From Gordonia rubripertincta (GTDB lineage: Bacteria; Actinomycetota; Actinomycetes; Mycobacteriales; Mycobacteriaceae): a DNA stretch of 64,000 bases. Below, in pieces: positions 53,212 to 63,444 of the stretch. Position 1 is the first letter of the stretch. Each line of letters begins with the position of its first letter. Both the position numbers and the translations under genes were made by a program. The stretch covers positions 3,658,001 through 3,722,000 of the forward strand of contig NZ_CP136136.1 in assembly GCF_038024875.1 (NCBI RefSeq). Direction: 5' to 3'. The notes below the pieces were generated by a model. It was not told the origin of the DNA. It saw only the letters and a list, made by a program, of their open reading frames with translations, and searched no databases.

Positions 53212-54458
53212 TCGAGCCCCCGGCCCTTGACCTTTCGCAACGCCTCGGCGTCGGGGACCGGTCCGGGCGTGAAGTAGCCGGCGGCCATCTTGGCGTCGAT
53301 CTCCACACGGGCGTCGGCCGGCACCAGCTCGTCGGGGATGTTGACCCGCTCGCCGACCTCGATACCCGAGCCGGTGATCGCGTCGTACTTCATGTTGCTC
53401 ATCGAGACGAGCCGGTGGATCGTGGTGATCCCGAACCAGTGCAGCACATCGGGCATGAGTTCCTGGAAGCGCATGTCCTGAACTCCGGCAACACATTCGG
53501 TGCGGGCGAAGTACTGGTCGGCGGTGTCACCGCCTTCCTGGCGCTTGCGGGCGTTGTAGACGAGGAACTTCGTCACCTCGCCCAGTGCCCGGCCCTCTTT
53601 GCGGGAGTAGGCGACCAGGCCCACGCCACCGCGCTGGGTGCCGCGGATGCACTCCTCGATCGCATGCGTGAGGTACGGACGACACGTGCAGATGTCCGAG
53701 CCGAACACGTCCGACCCGTTGCATTCGTCGTGGACGCGGGCGGTCAGCTCGACCGACGGATCGGCGAGATCACGTGCGTCACCGAAGACGTAGACGGTCT
53801 GTCCGCCGATCGGCGGCAGGAAGACCTCCAGGTCCGATCGCGTGACGAGCTCGGGATACATGCCCCCGGTCTCCTCGAACAGCACGCGTCGCAGCTCGGC
53901 CTCGGAACAGCCGAAGCGTTCGGCGACACCGGGCAGATACCAGACCGGCTCGACCGCCGCCTTGGTCACCAGGGCGGCGCCGCTGGGGAGCAGCAGCTTG
54001 CCGTCGGGAACGAGCCGGCCCTTCTCGATGGCCTCGGCGATCTCGGGGAGGATGACGTGCGCCTTGGTGACCGCGATGGTCGGCCGGATGTCGTAGCCGG
54101 CGGCGATGTTGTCGGGGAAGCTCTCCGCGACCGTCGCGCCCCAGGGATCGAGCGAGACGATCGCCTTCGGATCTCCCCATTGCGGGTACGGACCGATGTG
54201 GTCGGTCGGCGAGGTGTTGGTCAGATCCGCGCGATGGTCGCGGGCCAGCGCCCCGGCGGCCACCGCCAGCGCACGGTACACGCTGTACGACCCGCTGTGC
54301 GTGCCGATCACGTTGCGGTGAGCGCGAACTCCGGTCGTCCCGATGACCGGCCCGCGCTCGGCCGCGGTGGGTGCACCCCAGTGGATGGGCGGGGCGTCGA
54401 CTCCGCCACTGTGCGAGGTCAGTCGGATGTGCCCCAAGGACTTGTGCTCGCCGGACAT
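53208..54458 (-). CDS. URC1-type GTP-cyclohydrolase-II-like enzyme of uracil catabolism
   Basis: A 416-aa protein whose C-terminal half has the GTP cyclohydrolase II fold. The zinc site is HDECNGSDVFGSDICTCRPYL (three Cys), and RGGVGLVAYSRKEGRALGEV is the arginine/catalytic loop. The N-terminal half (SGGVDAPPIHWGAPTAAERG, DLTNTSPTDHIGPYPQWGDP) is absent from riboflavin-pathway RibA, and it is the layout of yeast Urc1p, thought to open the pyrimidine ring of UMP. AAGGAG is 6 nt before ATG 54458 (a GTG is one codon earlier). It heads the urc1-urc4-upp unit. No riboflavin genes are nearby. Confidence 0.88.
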   Translation of the reverse strand: MSGEHKSLGHIRLTSHSGGVDAPPIHWGAPTAAERGPVIGTTGVRAHRNVIGTHSGSYSVYRALAVAAGALARDHRADLTNTSPTDHIGPYPQWGDPKAIVSLDPWGATVAESFPDNIAAGYDIRPTIAVTKAHVILPEIAEAIEKGRLVPDGKLLLPSGAALVTKAAVEPVWYLPGVAERFGCSEAELRRVLFEETGGMYPELVTRSDLEVFLPPIGGQTVYVFGDARDLADPSVELTARVHDECNGSDVFGSDICTCRPYLTHAIEECIRGTQRGGVGLVAYSRKEGRALGEVTKFLVYNARKRQEGGDTADQYFARTECVAGVQDMRFQELMPDVLHWFGITTIHRLVSMSNMKYDAITGSGIEVGERVNIPDELVPADARVEIDAKMAAGYFTPGPVPDAEALRKVKGRGLE

Positions 54459-54564
54459 CACGATCTCCTTCTGCCACGACGGTCACCCGCCACCTCGAGG
54501 AAAGCGCCAGCATAGTTCCGAATCCACGATCGTGCCGGGCAGAACGGCATGCCCGGTCGCGACG

Positions 54565-54602
54565 ACGATGCGGTGGTACCCATGTGGGCACCACCGCATC
54601 GT
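54565..54602 (-). terminator. Hairpin terminator after katG
   Basis: A 13-bp inverted repeat (54565-54577 with 54590-54602) contains an inner CCCA/TGGG pairing. It lies 34 bp past the katG stop and about 100 bp before the urc1-like start, so it should insulate the uracil-catabolism operon from katG transcription. Confidence 0.8.
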
Positions 54603-54635
54603 GCGCGGCTGAGACTGCTCAGCTGCCGTAGGTGA

Positions 54636-56849
<2,214 letters not shown>

Positions 56850-56953
56850 GTCATTCCTTTCGGGAAATGGTGGTGGTGACCGACCACAGCCGTGATCGCG
56901 ACCGGTCCACAGATGTGGACCGGCCGGTCAGGTGTGTTCGGATCCTCGGTGGA

Positions 56954-57374
56954 TCAGGCCTTGCAGTCGGGGCAGAAGCCCCAGTAGACGACCTCGGCCT
57001 CGTCGATGACGAAACCGTGGTCGTTGGATGCGGTCAGGCACGGGGCTGCGCCGACGGCACAGTCGACGTCCCCGATCGCACCGCATGAGCGGCAGACCAC
57101 GTGGTGGTGGTTGTCGCCGATGCGGGACTCGTAGCGGGCCACGTGCCCTGACGGCTGGATCCGCCGGATGAGACCGGCAGATGTCAACGCGGCCAACACG
57201 TCATAGACCGTCTGCTGGGAGACGTCGGCGAGTTCGGCTCTCGTGCTACCGAGCACGGTGTCGGTGTCGGCGTGGGGGTGTGCATGCACCGCGCGCATGA
57301 CCGCGACCCGCGGACGGGTGACGCGGAGTCGAGCCGCGCGCAATTGGGGTGGCGCAGTCGTCGTCGGTGAGCAT
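56954..57374 (-). CDS. furA: Ferric-uptake-family repressor FurA, apparent N-terminal frameshift
   Basis: FurA represses katG and itself and responds to peroxide and iron. The frame from TTG 57343 reads LRVTRPRVAVMRAVHAHPHADT, SQQTVYDVLAALTSAGL (recognition helix), RYESRIGDNHHHVVCRSCG and VYWGFCPDCKA (two Cys-x2-Cys zinc motifs). No good start exists in that frame. The next frame begins at ATG 57374 with MLTDDDCAT, and dropping one base from the GGGG run at 57346-57349 joins it smoothly to QLRAARLRVTRPRV, a proper FurA N-terminus. The coordinates assume that join. Either the base is a sequencing error or the gene is truly shifted. Confidence 0.85.
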
Positions 57375-57381
57375 GTGGACG

Positions 57382-57410
57382 AGTATGCACCCGTTTCTGG
57401 AACAGTTCAA
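57382..57410 (-). promoter_or_regulatory. furA promoter placed for a leaderless mRNA
   Basis: On the minus strand, -35 TTGAAC (57410-57405), a 17-bp spacer and -10 CATACT (57387-57382) end 7 nt before ATG 57374, so the first A of the start codon would be near the first transcribed base. GAACTGTTC at the -35 is a short palindrome and may be part of the FurA operator. Autoregulated, leaderless furA transcripts are known in mycobacteria. No equivalent promoter is placed for the TTG at 57343. Confidence 0.65.
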
Positions 57411-57501
57411 GTTTAGATCGGTGTGATGTGGGACCGCGGGTAGCCGGAGACGTACGATCGGCTCATGTGGAACCGACATCCCGCCGGTTGCGGGTGATGT
57501 G

Positions 57502-58398
57502 ATGTCCCGCTACGACGAGATCGTCGACGAACTCTACGGCCTGACGCCGGACGTGTTCGTGAAGCGACGAAACGAGATCGCCAAGGACGCCAAAGCCGAC
57601 GGCGAAACCGCTCTGGCCAAGGACATCTCGAAGTTGCGCAGGCCGACGCAGGCCGCCTGGGCGATCAATCAGTGGGTGCGCACAAATCCCGATGACTGCG
57701 ACCAGGTCACCGCACTGGCCGCGGACCTGTCTGCGGCGCAACGACGTTCGGCGGCCGACACGATGCGCGAACTGTCCCGACGGCGCCAGGAGTTGATCAA
57801 CTCCTCCGCCGACGGCGTGGCCGGCACCGCCTCCTCGCTCGGGGTGCGGCTGTCCGACAGTGCGGTTCGCGAAGTCGCGACGACGCTGCGCGCCGCGATC
57901 GCAGATGCCGCGGTCCTGGACGACCTCCGACGCGGACGTCTCGTCACCTCTGCCGAGTACAGCGGTTTCGGTCCCGCAGGGGTCTTCGTCGTGCCCGACC
58001 CGCCGGCCGAACCGAAACGGACCGCCGGACACGACCACGATGCCGACCGGGAGGGCGTCGACGCGGATTCCGTCGACGAGAACGAGGACTCCGATGAGAG
58101 CGCAAGGGTCAGACAGGAACTCGAGGCGCGAATCGCCCGGGCCGAGGACGGCGAGCAGTCCGCGCGGAAAAGCCTCGGTGACGCGTCTTCCGAGGTGCAC
58201 GAGGCGTCCGCGGAGGTCGACGAACTCGTCGCCGAGGCGCGGGATCTCCGCGAGCAGTTGTCCCGGGTCGAGGACTCGCTGCGCTTCGCACGTCAGCGAT
58301 TGTCGACCGCCGAGCAGGGTCGCTCGGAGGCCAAGGTCGCGCTCCGCGATGCGGTCGCCGAGGCGAACAAGCTACGGGCCGCACTCGCGGATCTCTGA
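57502..58398 (+). CDS. Conserved coiled-coil protein of unknown function
   Basis: A 298-aa protein. The N-terminal region (SRYDEIVDELYGLTPDVFVKRRNE, LRRPTQAAWAINQWVR) is a helical domain seen in many uncharacterised actinobacterial proteins. An Asp/Glu-rich stretch (about 175-200) precedes a long coiled coil (about 200-298; ARIARAEDGEQSARKSLGD, REQLSRVEDSLRFARQRL). No membrane helix or catalytic motif. ATG 57502 or GTG one codon earlier; no clear binding site. Transcribed away from furA. Confidence 0.7.
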   Translation: MSRYDEIVDELYGLTPDVFVKRRNEIAKDAKADGETALAKDISKLRRPTQAAWAINQWVRTNPDDCDQVTALAADLSAAQRRSAADTMRELSRRRQELINSSADGVAGTASSLGVRLSDSAVREVATTLRAAIADAAVLDDLRRGRLVTSAEYSGFGPAGVFVVPDPPAEPKRTAGHDHDADREGVDADSVDENEDSDESARVRQELEARIARAEDGEQSARKSLGDASSEVHEASAEVDELVAEARDLREQLSRVEDSLRFARQRLSTAEQGRSEAKVALRDAVAEANKLRAALADL

Positions 58399-58402
58399 AA
58401 CC

Positions 58403-58957
58403 TCAGATCAATCGCAGCGAATCGTCGCGTCGCAGCACGAAGAAGTACGGCGCCGGTGAACCCTTGAGATCCATGGCGCCGATGACCGCATCGTCGGACA
58501 GGCGGTGGAAGACATCGTTGATCGGCAGCTGGTCGTAGACCATGGTCGCGGTGTCGGTGCCGCGATAGCGCGTGGTGCGCAGCCGTGCGCGCGCCTTCCT
58601 GGTCTGGCTGAGCAGTCGGGTGGCGGCGATCGGTGTCGCGAACGACATCGTCTTCACCTGGGGTGTCTTCTCCGCAACGGAGAGCCCGCTGAAGGCGATC
58701 GCCGGGTTCATCGCCCACAGCGCGGTGTGGTCGCGGGTGGGGAAGAGCAGCGGGTGGACGGTCTCGGCGTCGACGAACTGCTTGCCCCACCATCCGCTGG
58801 CGGCGAGGAAGCCGTCGAGGGGATGGCCCGTCGGCAGCTCCGCGCCACGCCAGGTGCCGATCATGAACTCCGGGTCGATCGCGTCGCAGGAGTCGAACAG
58901 CTCGAGCGCCTCGGCGGTCTCGGTGGGAATGGTGGTCAGGATCTCGCGCACGTCCAT
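58403..58957 (-). CDS. DUF4334/GXWXG-domain protein
   Basis: A 184-aa protein with the GXWXG motif (MIGTWRGAELPTGHPLDGFL, near residue 30) followed by a DUF4334 region (LLFPTRDHTALWAMNPAIA, ATMVYDQLPINDVFHRL, VIGAMDLKG, PYFFVLRRD). The family is a small lipocalin-like barrel, probably binding a small molecule; function unknown. ATG 58957 is chosen because the upstream open frame is Arg/Ser/Pro-rich and overlaps the next gene. It converges on the coiled-coil gene, 4 bp apart. Confidence 0.82.
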   Translation of the reverse strand: MDVREILTTIPTETAEALELFDSCDAIDPEFMIGTWRGAELPTGHPLDGFLAASGWWGKQFVDAETVHPLLFPTRDHTALWAMNPAIAFSGLSVAEKTPQVKTMSFATPIAATRLLSQTRKARARLRTTRYRGTDTATMVYDQLPINDVFHRLSDDAVIGAMDLKGSPAPYFFVLRRDDSLRLI

Positions 58958-59006
58958 GTCGCCGATCCTACGGCCAAAGACACAAATAGAGAAGAATGTT
59001 GCAATG

Positions 59007-59909
59007 TCAGGAGGTCGAACCTGCGGCAACTCCGCGCGGCGCGTCGTTGCCGTCGGGTTGGGAGGTGAGCCACGCGACCGCGAAGGCGCCCGCGATCGCA
59101 CCGACGAAACCGACGTAGGCGAGCCACCCGAGTCCGTCGACGGCGCGGTCACCGAGGAACAGCACGCCGATCACCGACGGAATGCCGACCTCGCCCACCA
59201 CCAGAACGGCGGTGACGGCGTTGACCGGACCGAGCTGGAGCGCGACCGTCTGCACGTAGAACGCAAGGGCGCCGGCGAGGGCGATGGTCCAGGCCGCCGG
59301 ATCGGTCAGCAGCGCCGCGGGGTCGAATGGGTGCACGCCGTCGAGGACGCGCACCGCCACCGCGAGGGCGCCGTACATCGCGCCGGCGAGCGCCCCCGCG
59401 AGGATCGCGCCGCGCCTTCCGAGGAGGTGCACGACGATCAGACCCACGACCGCGACCACCATCGACACGATGAACAGAGCCCAGTGGAAGGTCATGTCGT
59501 GGGCGGTCGCGGCCTCATGCGACGCCGACGCGCCGAGCATGCAGAGTGAGGCGACGACGATGCCCATCGCGGTCAGGTCCCGGCCACGCAGCTTGGTCCC
59601 GAGCAGGACGCTGCCGAGAAGCGCGGTGACGATCAGGTTCCCGGCGACAATCGTCTGTGCGAGGAAGAGCGGGAGCAGTCGTGCGGCGACGGCGCCACCG
59701 GCGAAACCGAGGACCACCATGAGGGTGCCGACGAGGAAGGCCGGGTCGCGGAAGGTGTCGAGCGTCGAACGCAACGACGGCCCGCCCTTGGCCGTGACAC
59801 CGCCGGCGTCGGGTCCGGCGGCGTTCCGGGCGCCGAGTGCGCGAAGGACCGTCGACAGTCCATAGGCCACCGCGGCAAGCGATGCCGCCACTATTCCGAT
59901 CGTGAACAC
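59007..59909 (-). CDS. DMT (EamA-like) transporter
   Basis: A 300-aa membrane protein with about nine to ten helices and the two-fold repeat of drug/metabolite transporters. The first helix follows directly from the start (TIGIVAASLAAVAYGLSTVLRALGAR), and the C-terminal half ends in GLGWLAYVGFVGAIAGAFAVAWL plus a short polar tail. A related subgroup (DMT family, sometimes named after magnesium transport) has no firm substrate. It lies 49 bp upstream of the DUF4334 gene and may share a transcript. Confidence 0.82.
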   Translation of the reverse strand: MFTIGIVAASLAAVAYGLSTVLRALGARNAAGPDAGGVTAKGGPSLRSTLDTFRDPAFLVGTLMVVLGFAGGAVAARLLPLFLAQTIVAGNLIVTALLGSVLLGTKLRGRDLTAMGIVVASLCMLGASASHEAATAHDMTFHWALFIVSMVVAVVGLIVVHLLGRRGAILAGALAGAMYGALAVAVRVLDGVHPFDPAALLTDPAAWTIALAGALAFYVQTVALQLGPVNAVTAVLVVGEVGIPSVIGVLFLGDRAVDGLGWLAYVGFVGAIAGAFAVAWLTSQPDGNDAPRGVAAGSTS

Positions 59910-60014
59910 CGTATGAAGGTATCGGCCCTCGTGGTCCGATGTCCGGGTTCCGCGCCGGGTCCGGTGCGTCCGTCGCGCCGGAATAGTCGCTGACCGAGGG
60001 CAGTTGCCCAGATC

Positions 60015-60446
60015 ATGACCACCTCTGCGTACGACCCGCGCGATCTCCTCGCCGAATCACGTCTCGGCGTTCTCGCCACCATCAAGTCCTCCGGCCTGCC
60101 GCAGCTGTCGCCGGTGACCCCGTTCTACGACCGCGACGCGGACACGATCTACGTGTCGATGACCGAGGGGCGGGCCAAGACGGTCAACCTCCGCCGCGAT
60201 CCGCGCGCGGCGCTCGAGGTCACCGGACCCGACCGTTACACCTGGGCGACCGCAGAAGGCGATGTCACGCTGATCGGGCCGGGCGCCGATCCCCACGGCC
60301 CCGAGGTGGAGGCGCTGGTCGACTACTACCGGAAGGCCGCCGGCGAGCACCCGGACTGGGATGAGTACCGCAGCGTGATGGTGTCGGATCGTCGCGTGTT
60401 GATGGTGATGTCGGTCAAGCGGGTGTACGGCGAGCGGCTTCGCTGA
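60015..60446 (+). CDS. PPOX-class F420-dependent oxidoreductase
   Basis: A 143-aa split-barrel flavin/deazaflavin protein. LAESRLGVLATIKSSGLPQLSPV is the first strand and cofactor loop, TEGRAKTVNLRRDPRAALEV the phosphate-binding part, and GDVTLIG follows. This group (Rv1155-like) uses F420 in mycolata. The substrate is unknown. The ATG at 60015 is 105 bp from the divergent transporter gene. It is the second likely F420 enzyme in the window. Confidence 0.87.
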   Translation: MTTSAYDPRDLLAESRLGVLATIKSSGLPQLSPVTPFYDRDADTIYVSMTEGRAKTVNLRRDPRAALEVTGPDRYTWATAEGDVTLIGPGADPHGPEVEALVDYYRKAAGEHPDWDEYRSVMVSDRRVLMVMSVKRVYGERLR

Positions 60447-60510
60447 TCCACGCCAGGGCTTCCTTGCGATGAGGACCGTGGCTGTCCTCGATGTAGGCCA
60501 CAGTGGAGAT

Positions 60511-60948
60511 ATGACCAGAGAGATCCAGGTGACATTCGACTGTGCTGATCCCGCGGCCCTTGCGGCGTTCTGGGCCGAGGTGCTCGGGTACCGGATCCAG
60601 GCGCCGCCTGCGGGATTCGACACCTGGGACGCCGCACTGGAGGCGATGGGCATCCCGGAGGAACGCCGAAACGATGCGTCGGCGGTGATCGACCCCGACG
60701 GTCGGGGTCCGCGGATCTTCTTCCAGCGCGTTCCGGAGGGCAAGACCGCGAAGAACCGGGTGCACCTCGACGTCCGGTCGGCTCCGGGCCAGGCAGGCGA
60801 CGAACGCATGGCGTCCCACGAGGCCGAGGCGGCACGACTCGTCGCGCTGGGGGCGACGCGGGTCCGACGAGTCGAACCCGAACCCCCGCTCGGCGCCGGA
60901 CACATCGTCATGCTGGACCCCGAGGGCAACGAATTCTGCTTGGACTGA
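60511..60948 (+). CDS. VOC-superfamily (glyoxalase-like) protein
   Basis: A 145-aa protein of the glyoxalase/bleomycin-resistance fold. EIQVTFDCADPAALAAFWAEVLGY is the first beta-alpha-beta unit; RIFFQRVPEGKTAKNRVHLDVR and HIVMLDPEGNEFCLD give the metal-ligand positions (His and Glu). It is of the glyoxalase_6 type, typically of unknown substrate. ATG 60511 is chosen, since the extra residues of the longer frame are not part of the fold. Followed by a bidirectional hairpin. Confidence 0.85.
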   Translation: MTREIQVTFDCADPAALAAFWAEVLGYRIQAPPAGFDTWDAALEAMGIPEERRNDASAVIDPDGRGPRIFFQRVPEGKTAKNRVHLDVRSAPGQAGDERMASHEAEAARLVALGATRVRRVEPEPPLGAGHIVMLDPEGNEFCLD

Positions 60949-60957
60949 CCGCATTTC

Positions 60958-60994
60958 GTAGAGAACGACGGTGCTATGTCCCGACGTTCTCTAC
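60958..60994. terminator. Bidirectional terminator between VOC and PhoD-type genes
   Basis: GTAGAGAACG (60958-60967) pairs with CGTTCTCTAC (60985-60994) across a 17-nt loop that contains the stop codon of the convergent phosphatase gene. It is unusually AT-containing for this genome. Confidence 0.65.
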
Positions 60995-62629
60995 CGATTC
61001 CTGGCCCGTCAGCGGTATGTCGCCCGCCAGACGCAGGGTGCCGTTCAGGTCGGGTTGCTCGAAGGTGACCCGCGCCTCCCGGCCGTCGACGATCAGGGAT
61101 GCGATGGTGTTGCCGAACAGCGGGCCGACCTCGCTGTGCCATCGGACCGGGAGCTCCGGTGAACCGCGGAAGGTCGCCCAGCGTCGGACGACCCGTGCGA
61201 TGCGCGGCGACCAGCCAAGGCGGAACACGCTTTTCATGTATGGCGGAATGGCGTTGTGCACCGGCGAGCACACCAGCTGAAACACGGACGCGCTCGTGGG
61301 CTCGTCGAATTCTGCTCGTGCGGCGTAGCTGTGGTGGACGTCGCCCGACAAGACGCTGACGGTCGCCGGTCCGGTTGTTCCGTTGCCGCGTCTGGCGACA
61401 CCGCTGATCATCCGACTCAACCGGGTGAAGGAATCGAAGAAGGCCGGCCAGTGCTCCAGATCGGCGCCCTGCCGGAGCTTCTCGGCCAGGCTGCCGACCC
61501 AGCCGTCGTTCCGGGCGCCGATCTCGTCGAGAGTCTCGACGTCGCTGAGGACGGGCGGGAGCAACCACGGTAACGACGACCCGAGCACCAGGTGGTCCAC
61601 CGACTCGATGTCGTCGTTCACCTGGCGTTCGACCCACTCGAATTCGGTGTCACCCAGCATCTTCCGTGCGCCGCCGGCGAGGATGCGGCCGTTGCGCGAG
61701 TCGATCATCGTCAGACGGGTCGCACCGAGGTCCCACCGGAAGCTGAACCGAATCCCCTTGACGCCGTCGGTTTCGGCGTCGGCACGGTCGGCGAGGTCGA
61801 GCAGGTACGGCCAGCAGTCCCCGCCGATCTCCTTCACCGTGCGGTAGTCCGCGGAGGCGGCCAGTTCGGCAGGCGACAGATTGCCCAGATGCTGGTACAC
61901 CCAGTACGACGCGAGTCCGGCCCGGATCCGGTCACGCCACCACGGTTTGTCGTCCATCTCGCGGCGCCAGGTGTCCGAGGTGTTCCAGTCGTCGCGAATG
62001 TCGTGATCGTCGAAGATCATCGCGGTCGGGATGGTGGACAGGACCCAGCGGATCTCCGGGTCGCCCCAGGTGTGCCGGTAGAGACCTTCGTACTCCTGAA
62101 AACTCACCACCTCGTCGGACGGGCCGGCCGTCGCGGTCCTGGTCGACTCGAGTCTCTCCTTGACCTGTGGGGTCAGTTCGTCGGCGTAGACCTGGTCGCC
62201 GAGCAGGATGAGCGTGTCCGGCCACGCTGCGACGGGCAGGTGGCGCATGCGAACGGCGTAGCAGTCCAACGCGTCGAGGCCGAGTTTCCGGTCGATCTTC
62301 GGGTCCTCGGCCCGGGGGTACCGGCAGGATCCGAAGACGAACCGGTGATGATGGGCGGACGCGGGGCCACGGGTGCGGATGACGCTGGCCGGAAAGGTCG
62401 AATCCGGTAGCGGCCACTCCTGGGAACCATCGATGGTCACCGTGTACTCGGTCGTGGTGTCCGGGATCAGCCCGGTGATCTCGACCAGAGCGTAGTGGTT
62501 GCCGAGAACCTCGAACGTGCGTGTTCGGCTGCCGAGGACCTCGACCTCTGCCGGTGCCTCGGTTTGGACCCAGACCAGCGCGGATGTCTCGTCGACGTGC
62601 CGCAGGATCGGTCCGAGCATCAAGGCCAT
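60974..62629 (-). CDS. Alkaline phosphatase D-family metallophosphatase
   Basis: A 551-aa PhoD-like protein. An N-terminal fibronectin-like domain (LGPILRHVDETSALVWVQTE, LVEITGLIPDTTTEYTVTI) precedes the metallophosphatase core: FVFGSCRYPRAEDP, LILLGDQVYADEL (Asp), MIFDDHDIRDDWN (Asp-Asp-His-Asp), VLSGDVHHSYAA (His-His). Tat or Sec signal is absent and the protein starts directly at the domain, so it is probably cytosolic, unlike classical secreted PhoD. The ATG at 62629 is the first good start; upstream frame is antisense to the AlkD-like gene. Substrate: phosphodiester or phosphomonoester, unknown. Confidence 0.85.
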   Translation of the reverse strand: MALMLGPILRHVDETSALVWVQTEAPAEVEVLGSRTRTFEVLGNHYALVEITGLIPDTTTEYTVTIDGSQEWPLPDSTFPASVIRTRGPASAHHHRFVFGSCRYPRAEDPKIDRKLGLDALDCYAVRMRHLPVAAWPDTLILLGDQVYADELTPQVKERLESTRTATAGPSDEVVSFQEYEGLYRHTWGDPEIRWVLSTIPTAMIFDDHDIRDDWNTSDTWRREMDDKPWWRDRIRAGLASYWVYQHLGNLSPAELAASADYRTVKEIGGDCWPYLLDLADRADAETDGVKGIRFSFRWDLGATRLTMIDSRNGRILAGGARKMLGDTEFEWVERQVNDDIESVDHLVLGSSLPWLLPPVLSDVETLDEIGARNDGWVGSLAEKLRQGADLEHWPAFFDSFTRLSRMISGVARRGNGTTGPATVSVLSGDVHHSYAARAEFDEPTSASVFQLVCSPVHNAIPPYMKSVFRLGWSPRIARVVRRWATFRGSPELPVRWHSEVGPLFGNTIASLIVDGREARVTFEQPDLNGTLRLAGDIPLTGQESVENVGT

Positions 62630-62758
62630 GCGACCCAGCGTAAGCCTCTCGGCCCTCGGTGAGGTCGGTCTCTGGTGACGTGGGATGCGATCGAGTCCGG
62701 ACGTCCGCGTCGTAGGCTGATGAACGGACGTGCCGGGGCGACGACGAGGTGGAGATCG

Positions 62759-63442
62759 ATGACGAGCAGTACCGACCTGGACGCGACTGTTGCCGAGGTA
62801 CTCGCCGAGCTGGCCGAGCTCGAGGACCCGAGGATTCGTACGGTCAACGAGAAGCACGGCGACGACCACGGCGTGAACCTGACCAGATTGCGGGCCGTCG
62901 CCAAACGACTCAAGACCCAGCAAGATCTGGCGCTGGCGCTGTGGGCCACCGGCGACACGGCAGCTCGGCTGGTCGCGCTGCTCATCTGCCGGCCGAAGGC
63001 CTTCGACGCCGCGCAGCTCGACACGATGGTCCGCGAAGCCCGACGCCCCAAGGTGCACGACTGGCTGGTCAACTACGTGGTGAAGAAGAGCGGGTACAAG
63101 GAGGAGCTGCGCCTCGCGTGGATGGACGACGCCGATGAGGCGGCGTGCAGCGCGGGTTGGGCCCTCACGACCGAGCGAGTGGCCAAGAGGCCTGACGGTC
63201 TGGACCTCGTCGAGCTCCTCGAGACCATCGAGGCGCGGATGAAGGACGCCCCCCAGCGCCTGCAGTGGGCGATGAACACCTGCCTGGCGACGATCGGCAT
63301 CGAGCATCCCGAACTCCGCACTCGCGCAATCGAAATCGGGGAGCGACTGAGGGTTCTCGAGGACTATCCGACGTCGCCGGGATGCATCTCGCCCTACGCG
63401 CCGGTCTGGATCACCGAGATGGTCGCGCGCCAAGAGGCCTGA
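62759..63442 (+). CDS. DNA alkylation repair (AlkD-like HEAT-repeat) protein
   Basis: A 227-aa all-helical protein of the AlkD/AlkC-like HEAT family. VAEVLAELAELEDPRIRTVNEKHGDDHGVNL, LRAVAKRLKTQQDLALALWATGD, ARLVALLI and HDWLVNYVVKKSGYKEELRLAWMD show the repeat pattern, and VLEDYPTSPGCISPYAPVWI the conserved end. The catalytic Trp/Asp/Arg set of AlkD is not clearly retained, so glycosylase activity is uncertain. ATG 62759 has GGTGGAG just upstream. The gene after it starts 2 nt downstream and may be co-transcribed. Confidence 0.8.
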   Translation: MTSSTDLDATVAEVLAELAELEDPRIRTVNEKHGDDHGVNLTRLRAVAKRLKTQQDLALALWATGDTAARLVALLICRPKAFDAAQLDTMVREARRPKVHDWLVNYVVKKSGYKEELRLAWMDDADEAACSAGWALTTERVAKRPDGLDLVELLETIEARMKDAPQRLQWAMNTCLATIGIEHPELRTRAIEIGERLRVLEDYPTSPGCISPYAPVWITEMVARQEA

Positions 63443-63444
63443 CT

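Noticed and set aside
53208..54458. Calling this gene ribA (riboflavin synthesis)
   Set aside because: The protein has the URC1-type N-terminal half, no riboflavin genes are near, and the neighbours are DUF1688 and upp.
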